Of a stretch of DNA of 12,029 nucleotides, positions 7,658 through 12,029 are shown in pieces. The DNA comes from an uncultured Ruminococcus sp. (GTDB taxonomy: Bacteria > Bacillota > Clostridia > Oscillospirales > Ruminococcaceae), in NCBI GenBank assembly GCA_946183385.1, contig CAMHBN010000034.1:1-12029 (forward strand), given 5' to 3'. Each line of letters opens with the position of its first letter. Position 1 is the stretch's first letter. The notes under the pieces were generated by a model. The model did not search any database, was not told where the DNA came from, and saw nothing but the letters and a program-made list of their open reading frames with translations. A program made the translations under genes and the position numbers.

Positions 7658-7728
7658 TCGGGGAACGCAGTTCCCCGAACCCCTAACTACGTTGCCGCTC
7701 GCAAGCTCGCTTACCCTGTACATAGGGT
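7658..7728. repeat. Hairpin-rich leader of the glmM-like gene (likely dispersed repeat)
   Basis: A perfect 9-bp stem with a 3-base loop pairs 7658-7666 with 7670-7678. On the minus strand it ends immediately before the GGGAGGAG ribosome binding site of the glmM-like gene. Upstream of it are a direct repeat GCTCGC-AA-GCTCGC (7697-7710) and a small stem ACCCT/AGGGT (7713-7717 with 7724-7728). The composition differs from coding DNA. It is probably another mobile or dispersed intergenic element, but only this copy is present in the window. Confidence 0.6.
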
Positions 7729-7766
7729 TCAGTCTGCTTTCGGCGGGTAATAATTCCGAATTGAAC

Positions 7767-7791
7767 GGACGCCCAAAGGGCGCCCCTACAG
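7767..7791. repeat. Single hairpin element (CTACA-tailed family)
   Basis: An 8-bp stem (GGACGCCC with GGGCGCCC, one mismatch), loop AAA, then CTACAG. It ends two bases before the stop codon of the small gene at 7794-8315. The same placement relative to a stop codon is seen at 4410, 5402 and 9572. Confidence 0.85.
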
Positions 7792-7793
7792 GT

Positions 7794-8315
7794 TCATTTC
7801 TTTATCGCGTATATGACGATCGGCTTGTGTTTGCCGAACAGCTCCTCGGGGGTCTTCACGTAGCGGTCGGTATTGCAGTTGTTGTACATATTGTACACCT
7901 TCACCCTGTCGGGCTCCTGCGTGCAGAACACCGTGTGTATCGACGACAGAAAGGGTCTGCCTGTCCAGTACGAGATTATAAAAGCGGGCGTATCGCCTAT
8001 CTCGCTGATACGCTCATACGCCGCGCCGAACTTTTCAAGCGCCTTCCCGAGGCGGAACATATTGCAGCCGAAAATACCGAGGAGCATACGGTACTTCTCG
8101 AGGAAGAACGCGACCTCCCGAAGCGGCTGCGGCTTTCCGACATAGCGGAGAGCATTGTACACGGATATGACCTCGCACCCGTTGAAGCTCATGCGGCAGA
8201 GCCCGTATTTCAGCTTTGACACGTCGCCCATTCCCTGACCGTTTATCATGCGGTCTGTGAGCTTGCAGCCGAGATTGTGGTCGTAGTTGGCTTTGCGTGT
8301 AGTCTGTATCTTCAT
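7794..8315 (-). CDS. Uncharacterised 173-residue protein, possible papain/C39-like cysteine-peptidase fold
   Basis: I do not recognise a named family with certainty. The start is taken as the ATG at 8315, 14 bases after the ruvB stop. The open frame continues upstream only inside ruvB. The ribosome binding site is weak, so translation may depend on ruvB. The sequence has a conserved-looking NGCEVISVYNALRYVG (45-60), then SSIHTVF (124-130) and VYNMYNN (140-146). A cysteine at the start of a helix (Cys47) followed by a later His (127) and a downstream Asn (142) is the order and spacing of papain-fold and C39-like peptidases. There is no signal peptide or membrane helix, so it should be cytoplasmic. 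Two extra Cys (Cys40, Cys84) are present. The function is unknown; a peptidase-like activity is an inference from motif order only. It lies within the ruv operon and reads the same way. Confidence 0.75.
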   Translation of the reverse strand: MKIQTTRKANYDHNLGCKLTDRMINGQGMGDVSKLKYGLCRMSFNGCEVISVYNALRYVGKPQPLREVAFFLEKYRMLLGIFGCNMFRLGKALEKFGAAYERISEIGDTPAFIISYWTGRPFLSSIHTVFCTQEPDRVKVYNMYNNCNTDRYVKTPEELFGKHKPIVIYAIKK

Positions 8316-8329
8316 AGCTTTCAGTAGGG

Positions 8330-9388
8330 TCAGAACGAGAGCTGACCGTCGTCGGTGCCCGAGGGGTTCTCGGGCGGCACTATTCCGAGATGCTCGTAAG
8401 CAAGACGCGTGGCAACACGTCCGCGCGGAGTCCTTCCGAGGAAGCCGAGCTGCATGAGGAAGGGCTCGCATATATCTTCAAGTGTGACCGATTCCTCGCC
8501 TATCGCGGAGGCGAGGGTTTCGAGCCCGACGGGACCTCCGCCGTAGCCCTTGATTATCATCTGGAGCATTCGCCTGTCGAGGCTGTCGAGCCCGAGGTTG
8601 TCTATCTCGAGCCTGCTGAGCGCTATCGAGGCTATCTCCTTGGTTATCTGTCCGTTGCCCATGACGTCCGCGAAGTCGCGCACACGTTTGAGCAGGCGGT
8701 TGGCTATACGCGGCGTACCGCGAGCTCTGCCCGCTATTTCGGCGGCGCCGTCGGTGTCGCAGGGGATACAGAGTATCATCGCGCTGCGGCGGACGATGTC
8801 GGTGAGCTGCTCGGTCGTGTAGAGCTCGAGGCGCTCGATGACGCCGAAGCGGTCACGCAGCGGCGCTGAAAGCTGTCCCGCGCGTGTAGTCGCGCCGATG
8901 AGCGTGAAGGGCTTCAGGTCCATGCGTATAGAGCGCGCGGACGGACCCTTGCCGATGATGATGTCTATGACCCTGTCCTCAAGGGCGGGGTAGAGTATCT
9001 CCTCGACGGCACGCGAAAGGCGGTGTATCTCGTCTATGAAGAGGACGTCGTTGTCGTTGAGGCTGGTCAGCAGCGACACGAGGTCGCCGGGCTTCTCAAT
9101 TGCAGGACCCGTGGTCACGCGCAGGTTCACGCCGAGCTCGTGCGCGATTATCGACGAGAGCGTGGTCTTGCCGAGACCGGGAGGTCCGTACAGCAGGACG
9201 TGGTCGAGAGGCTCGCCGCGCTTTTTTGCGGCTTCGATGTAGATAGCTATCTTCTCCTTGACCTTGTCCTGACCGATGTATTCGTGGAGGTTCTGCGGGC
9301 GGAGAGAAATCTCTATATCGCCGTCGTCCTGTGTCACCTCGGGAGATATGACTCTCGGGGCAAATTCCATTTCCTCTGTTTCTATCAT
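8330..9388 (-). CDS. ruvB: Holliday junction branch migration DNA helicase RuvB
   Basis: This 352-residue AAA+ ATPase forms the hexameric motor that drives branch migration of Holliday junctions together with RuvA. The sequence shows Walker [10 protein letters not shown] (68-76), Walker B VLFIDEIH (115-122), sensor 1 region IGATTRAG (164-171), the LRDRFG segment (177-182), and the C-terminal winged helix with [13 protein letters not shown] and [11 protein letters not shown]. Length and all motifs are normal. The ATG at 9388 is preceded by AAAGGAG nine bases upstream. The gene is separated from ruvA by an SseB-family gene and a 187-base gap with three repeat elements, whereas ruvA and ruvB are adjacent in many bacteria. 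The first 20 or so residues form an acidic tail, as usual. Confidence 0.97.
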   Translation of the reverse strand: MIETEEMEFAPRVISPEVTQDDGDIEISLRPQNLHEYIGQDKVKEKIAIYIEAAKKRGEPLDHVLLYGPPGLGKTTLSSIIAHELGVNLRVTTGPAIEKPGDLVSLLTSLNDNDVLFIDEIHRLSRAVEEILYPALEDRVIDIIIGKGPSARSIRMDLKPFTLIGATTRAGQLSAPLRDRFGVIERLELYTTEQLTDIVRRSAMILCIPCDTDGAAEIAGRARGTPRIANRLLKRVRDFADVMGNGQITKEIASIALSRLEIDNLGLDSLDRRMLQMIIKGYGGGPVGLETLASAIGEESVTLEDICEPFLMQLGFLGRTPRGRVATRLAYEHLGIVPPENPSGTDDGQLSF

Positions 9389-9436
9389 GGCGGTTCTCTC
9401 CTTTCTTGTATTTTTGCTGCTTGCAGGTATAATGTC

Positions 9437-9572
9437 GGACGCCCGATGGGCGTCCCTACATTGGCTGCCGCAGGTTTGTCCTTGTATTGGCGGGCGGATG
9501 ATATCCGCCCCTACAGTTGGTCGCCGTTGGTTTTACGGTGAATTGGCGGGCGCACGGAATGCGCCCCTACAC
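9437..9572. repeat. Three-unit array of hairpin elements (CTACA-tailed family), 55-56 base period
   Basis: Copies begin at 9437, 9492 and 9548. Stems are 8 bp (perfect), 8 bp (perfect) and 7 bp, with loops GAT, GAT and a short GA-rich loop. Tails are CTACAT, CTACAG and CTACAC. The inner three base pairs differ between copies (CCC/GGG, GAT/ATC, CAC/ATG). Linkers are about 31 bases and partly conserved (TTGG..GCCG..GGTTT, ending ATTGGC). The last copy ends three bases before the sseB-like stop codon. The array fills the gap between that gene and ruvB. Confidence 0.88.
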
Positions 9573-9575
9573 GGC

Positions 9576-10307
9576 TTATCTCTCGAAATAGCGCTTCTTG
9601 CGGACATAGAACGGCTCTACCGTCTTTGCCGCCTTCTTGCCCATATCCTGCTCGAAGCTGATGAAGCACAGGTGCTCGTTTGCCTTGACGGTCTTGGAGA
9701 GGTACTTCGACAGCGGCACGAAGAGCTTTCTCGTGCTGCCCATCATATCGAGGACTATGAGTATCTGCGGACGCTCGCAGCCCTTTATCATCTCCATGAT
9801 ATACGCCTTGTCAACGTTAGGCTGCTTCGACAGGAACTTCGTCGCCGCCTTGATGATGTGCATAACGTCGTGCTCACACTGGCGGTAGCTTATGGTGTCC
9901 GCCTCGTTGTAGGAGATAGCCTTTATCTTGAGGTTTCGGGCTATCATGAGTATGCTCTTTATCTCCTGCGACGAGAACTCCTTGCCGTAGGAGTTGGGGT
10001 TAAGAACTGCCGATACCGACTGGATAAGGTCGAAAAGGCGCAGGCAGTTTATCTTGTAGCAGTCAACGTATCTCTTCGCGAACTGCTGGAGCGAGCGGTA
10101 GCTCGTGAAGAAGGGGATAAAGATATCGCCGTGCGGGTTCTGGGTGGTTATCAGCTCGAGCTGTATGCCGCCCTCCTCTCTGCTTCTGTCCTCCTTGACG
10201 GGGTTTTTACAGATGACGTACACGTCGCTCTTTATCAGCGTCTGCAAGAAGAGCGAGCGCTTTGACGGGTCCTTGATGGCAGCCTTTAATAACTCGTCAA
10301 GATTCAT
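9576..10307 (-). CDS. SseB family protein
   Basis: This 243-residue protein has the two-part SseB layout. The N-terminal domain (about 5-125) contains SDVYVICKN (27-35), the DIFIPFFTS strand (61-69) and LNPNSYGKEFSSQEIKSIL (102-120), all typical of SseB. The C-terminal domain (about 150-243) contains AYIMEM (168-173), RPQILIVLDM (179-188) and ends PFYVRKKRYFER. SseB was named for enhanced serine sensitivity in E. coli; its biochemical role is not established. There is no signal peptide or membrane segment. The ATG at 10307 has AAAGGAAG about ten bases upstream. It lies 29 bases after ruvA with no terminator between, so it is very likely co-transcribed with the ruv genes. Its position between ruvA and ruvB is unusual. 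Family assignment is good; a link to recombination is only suggested by context. Confidence 0.88.
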   Translation of the reverse strand: MNLDELLKAAIKDPSKRSLFLQTLIKSDVYVICKNPVKEDRSREEGGIQLELITTQNPHGDIFIPFFTSYRSLQQFAKRYVDCYKINCLRLFDLIQSVSAVLNPNSYGKEFSSQEIKSILMIARNLKIKAISYNEADTISYRQCEHDVMHIIKAATKFLSKQPNVDKAYIMEMIKGCERPQILIVLDMMGSTRKLFVPLSKYLSKTVKANEHLCFISFEQDMGKKAAKTVEPFYVRKKRYFER

Positions 10308-10336
10308 GGTGGTTTCTTCCTTTCGTATGTTTATTT

Positions 10337-10960
10337 TTACCGCATATTCTTTGCGTTTATGATTCTGAGTGTCTCTTTGATCATGTCCTGTGTTGAAAGC
10401 GATTGGTCGAGCTTTCCGAGTATCGGTGCGACCTCTCCCTGCGTGTAGCCGAGCACCATCAGCGCCTCGAGAGCCTCCGTTACCGCCGAGGGAACAGCTC
10501 CGCTCGGAGCAGCCGCAAAGCTCGCGGCGTCAACGGCTACCGAGCCGCCTATCGCCTCCGCGGACATCTTGTCCTTGAGCTCGAGGACTATCCTCTGCGC
10601 CGTCTTAGCTCCTATGCCCTTGGTACGTGTGAAGCTCTTGCTGTCGCCCGAGGCGACCGTCAGCGCGAACCGCTCGGGGGTCATATCCGAGAGTATCGCA
10701 GTCGCCGCCTTGGGACCCACTCCCGTCACCGATATGAGCAGGCGGAAGCAGCTGAGCTCCTGCAATGTCGCGAAGCCGAAGAGCTCCACGGCGTCCTCTC
10801 TCACGTAGAGGTGAGTATATACCGTGACCTCGCTGCCTGTTTCGCCGAGCTGCGACACGGTATTGTATGACGTGCGGCAGCCGTAACCCACGCCGCCGCA
10901 TTCAACGACGACGAATCCGAGCTCCTTCAGCGCGAGCCTGCCGCGCAGACTGTATATCAT
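10337..10960 (-). CDS. ruvA: Holliday junction branch migration protein RuvA
   Basis: This 207-residue protein binds four-way DNA junctions as a tetramer and loads RuvB. Domain I (1-65) begins MIYSLRGRLA and contains the VGYGCRTS and LYVREDAVELFGF strands. Domain II has two helix-hairpin-helix motifs, LISVTGVGPKAATAIL (75-90) and TKGIGAKTAQRIVLEL (113-128). An Ala/Ser-rich linker (about 137-160) leads to domain III (160-205), including the LMVLGYTQGEV that contacts RuvB. Length is normal. The ATG at 10960 has AGGAGG eight bases upstream. Only 18 bases separate it from the ruvC stop. Confidence 0.96.
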   Translation of the reverse strand: MIYSLRGRLALKELGFVVVECGGVGYGCRTSYNTVSQLGETGSEVTVYTHLYVREDAVELFGFATLQELSCFRLLISVTGVGPKAATAILSDMTPERFALTVASGDSKSFTRTKGIGAKTAQRIVLELKDKMSAEAIGGSVAVDAASFAAAPSGAVPSAVTEALEALMVLGYTQGEVAPILGKLDQSLSTQDMIKETLRIINAKNMR

Positions 10961-10978
10961 TTCTATCCCCTCCTGTGT

Positions 10979-11464
10979 TTAGCCCCAACGGGTGGAGTGT
11001 CCGTGACAGATGGCTATCGCGAGAGCGTCCGCGGCGTCGTCGGGCTTGGGTATCTGCGCCAGTCCGAGGAGCTGACGGGTCATCTCCATGACCTGCTTCT
11101 TCTCGGCTTTTCCGTAGCCAACCACTGCCGATTTCACCTGCAAGGGCGTGTACTCGAATATAGGCACGCCGCGCTCGGCTGCCGACAGCACCGTGACTCC
11201 CCTTGCCTGTGCGACGTCAATGCCCGTCTTCTGGTTGTTGGTGAAGTAGAGCTTCTCTATCGCCATACACTCGGGTGCGTATTTTCCGAAGATGAACTCC
11301 ATATCGTGGTGGATAGCCTTCAGCCTCTCGGGGAAGGGCGTGCCTGCCTCGGTGAGGATAGCGCCGTATTCCACGGGAGTGAAGCGGAGCCCGTCGTAGT
11401 CGAGCACGCCGAAGCCGACTATGGCGTAACCGGGGTCAACGCCTAAAATACGTACTTTCTTCAC
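10979..11464 (-). CDS. ruvC: Crossover junction endodeoxyribonuclease RuvC
   Basis: This 161-residue nuclease resolves Holliday junctions by paired symmetric nicks. The catalytic acidic residues of the RNase H-like fold are in place: Asp10 in LGVDPG, Glu70 in CMAIEKLYF, and Asp143 and Asp146 in DDAADALAIAICH. The KSAVVGYGKAEKKQV segment (111-125) is also typical. The start is GTG at 11464, chosen because the conserved MKKVRILGVDPG begins there and AGGTAGGT lies four bases upstream. It is the first gene of the ruv operon, with a leader of about 100 bases from the predicted promoter at 11576-11604. No LexA/SOS operator was found upstream, although ruv genes are DNA-damage controlled in several bacteria. 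Confidence 0.96.
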   Translation of the reverse strand: MKKVRILGVDPGYAIVGFGVLDYDGLRFTPVEYGAILTEAGTPFPERLKAIHHDMEFIFGKYAPECMAIEKLYFTNNQKTGIDVAQARGVTVLSAAERGVPIFEYTPLQVKSAVVGYGKAEKKQVMEMTRQLLGLAQIPKPDDAADALAIAICHGHSTRWG

Positions 11465-11575
11465 AATGACCTACCTGTGTTCCGTTAAAATAACTGATAC
11501 AAAGCGGCGGGATTTGGTAATATCAGCAAACGATAATTCCGCGCATAGCCGCACTGTCTCATAATATACTTTATT

Positions 11576-11604
11576 ATTATACCACAGATGGAGCACACTT
11601 GCAA
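11576..11604 (-). promoter_or_regulatory. Sigma-A-type promoter for the ruvC-ruvA-sseB-ruvB gene cluster
   Basis: On the minus strand, TTGCAA (11599-11604) is followed by a 17-base spacer and a perfect TATAAT (11576-11581). A TG one base before the -10 makes it an extended -10 promoter. The predicted transcript start is near 11569, giving a leader of about 105 bases before the ruvC GTG. Confidence 0.75.
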
Positions 11605-11658
11605 CAATTTGTGCATTTTTATTTTGTTTTGACTAATTGTACGTTTGCAGAGCTCAGA

Positions 11659-11738
11659 TGTAGGGGCGGCGTTCCGCCGCCCGCCGTTATACCGACATGT
11701 TTGCCGCAACCTGATGTAGGGACGCGCATTGCGCGTCC
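11659..11738. repeat. Two hairpin elements in reverse orientation (CTACA-tailed family), 56-base period
   Basis: On the plus strand these read TGTAG then stem: 11659-11682 (8-bp perfect stem, loop TTC) and 11715-11738 (8-bp perfect stem, loop ATT). They are 56 bases apart. The inner base pairs are GCG/CGC and CGC/GCG on the minus strand. Orientation is opposite to all the other copies in the window. Confidence 0.87.
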
Positions 11739-11759
11739 GCAAGCGCACAAAAAACGGTG

Positions 11760-11784
11760 GACGACCAATGGTCGTCCCTACAGA
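11760..11784. repeat. Single hairpin element (CTACA-tailed family) upstream of chorismate mutase promoter
   Basis: A perfect 8-bp stem (GGACGACC with GGTCGTCC), loop AAT and a CTACAG tail. It ends 25 bases before the -35 box at 11810 and faces the opposite way to the two copies just before it. Confidence 0.87.
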
Positions 11785-11809
11785 ATGCGGTGGGACATTG
11801 CCTGTTTAT

Positions 11810-11837
11810 TGACAAATCGCGCGATGTGTGCTAAAAT
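11810..11837 (+). promoter_or_regulatory. Sigma-A-type promoter for the chorismate mutase gene
   Basis: A perfect TTGACA (11810-11815), a 16-base spacer and TAAAAT (11832-11837). The predicted start near 11844 gives a leader of about 30 bases, with GGAGG at 11863-11867 six bases before the ATG. Confidence 0.78.
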
Positions 11838-11873
11838 CAGAATGGATAATTATGAGTTTATCGGAGGTTATTT

Positions 11874-12029
11874 ATGGATCTACAACAGCTTCGTGACGGT
11901 ATAGATGTGATAGACGGCGAGATTCTCGGACTTTTTATGAAGCGCATGGAGCTCTGCCGCGATGTGGCAGAGTACAAGCGCCGGCACAGTATGCCCGTAT
12001 TTCAGGGCGGGCGCGAACAGCAGGTGATC
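11874..12029 (+). CDS. Chorismate mutase domain protein (N-terminal 52 residues only; possibly PheA-type bifunctional protein)
   Basis: The frame opens at the ATG at 11874 behind GGAGG and runs off the right edge. The 52 residues match the AroQ-class chorismate mutase N-terminus: LRDGIDVIDGEILGLFMKRMELCRDVAEYK, with Arg7 and the second Arg of KRM as expected ligands, Lys35, and then PVFQGGREQQVI. The enzyme converts chorismate to prephenate for phenylalanine and tyrosine synthesis. In many clostridia this domain is fused to prephenate dehydratase; the cut prevents deciding whether this is a free mutase or the start of PheA. It has its own promoter and is divergent from the ruv operon. Confidence 0.9.
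   Translation, partial: MDLQQLRDGIDVIDGEILGLFMKRMELCRDVAEYKRRHSMPVFQGGREQQVI

Larger units (their letters stand above)
11465..11873. other. Divergent intergenic region between ruvC and the chorismate mutase gene
   Basis: This 409-base stretch holds no credible gene. It contains the minus-strand promoter for the ruv operon (11576-11604), two repeat elements in one orientation (11659-11738), one in the other (11760-11784), and the plus-strand promoter for the chorismate mutase gene (11810-11837). The part around 11540-11640 is markedly AT-rich compared with the rest of the window. Confidence 0.8.

Noticed and set aside
9437..9572. CRISPR-like array (regular spacing of palindromic repeats)
   Set aside because: The palindromes themselves vary while the linkers are partly conserved, the reverse of CRISPR. 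There are only 2-3 units per locus and no cas genes.
11465..11640. LexA/SOS box upstream of ruvC
   Set aside because: No GAAC-N4-GTTC site is present. The nearest match, on the minus strand at the ruvC ribosome binding site, has only one good half.
11485..11748. 87-codon minus-strand open frame upstream of ruvC
   Set aside because: It consists of repeat elements and the promoter region, with no ribosome binding site and no coding character.

Overview
The window looks like chromosomal DNA of a Gram-positive gut or rumen Firmicute, most likely a Ruminococcus-like clostridium (Oscillospiraceae). This is an inference from the moderately high GC content, strong AGGAGG-type ribosome binding sites, frequent TTG/GTG starts, an EcfA1-EcfA2-EcfT module, a YfhO membrane protein and many short palindromic intergenic repeats. 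No rRNA, tRNA, CRISPR array, prophage or insertion sequence was seen.

Eleven of the twelve genes lie on the minus strand and read from about 11.5 kb down to position 1. From a good sigma-A-type promoter at about 11.6 kb the order is ruvC, ruvA, an SseB-family gene, ruvB (together the Holliday-junction resolvasome with one inserted gene), a small protein with papain/C39-like Cys-His spacing, a phosphoglucosamine-mutase family gene (glmM-like), a COG1092-type SAM methyltransferase, ecfA1, ecfA2, ecfT (the energising module of an ECF vitamin/metal importer, with no substrate-binding S component in view) and a large YfhO-family membrane protein cut by the left edge. On the plus strand, a chorismate mutase domain starts at 11874 behind its own promoter and is cut by the right edge.

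Two things stand out. First, the gaps between genes are filled with a family of about 25-base hairpin elements: an 8-bp stem, a 3-base loop and a CTACA tail. The outer stem is constant (GGRCG/CGYCC). The inner three base pairs differ from copy to copy, yet pairing is kept in most copies. Copies recur as 55-57 base units, and four of them end 1-3 bases from the stop codon of a minus-strand gene. One copy has a 66-base loop containing three further hairpins, giving a cloverleaf-like fold. Other repeats include an AGCCRTT heptamer tract and a 22-base perfect palindrome built from the same heptamer.

Second, the glmM-like protein keeps the fold and the catalytic serine but has substitutions in essentially every active-site loop, including loss of two of the three metal-binding aspartates. 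It may therefore be a divergent or catalytically dead paralog.

The remaining genes are mostly housekeeping. Long plus-strand open frames opposite these genes are treated as shadows.
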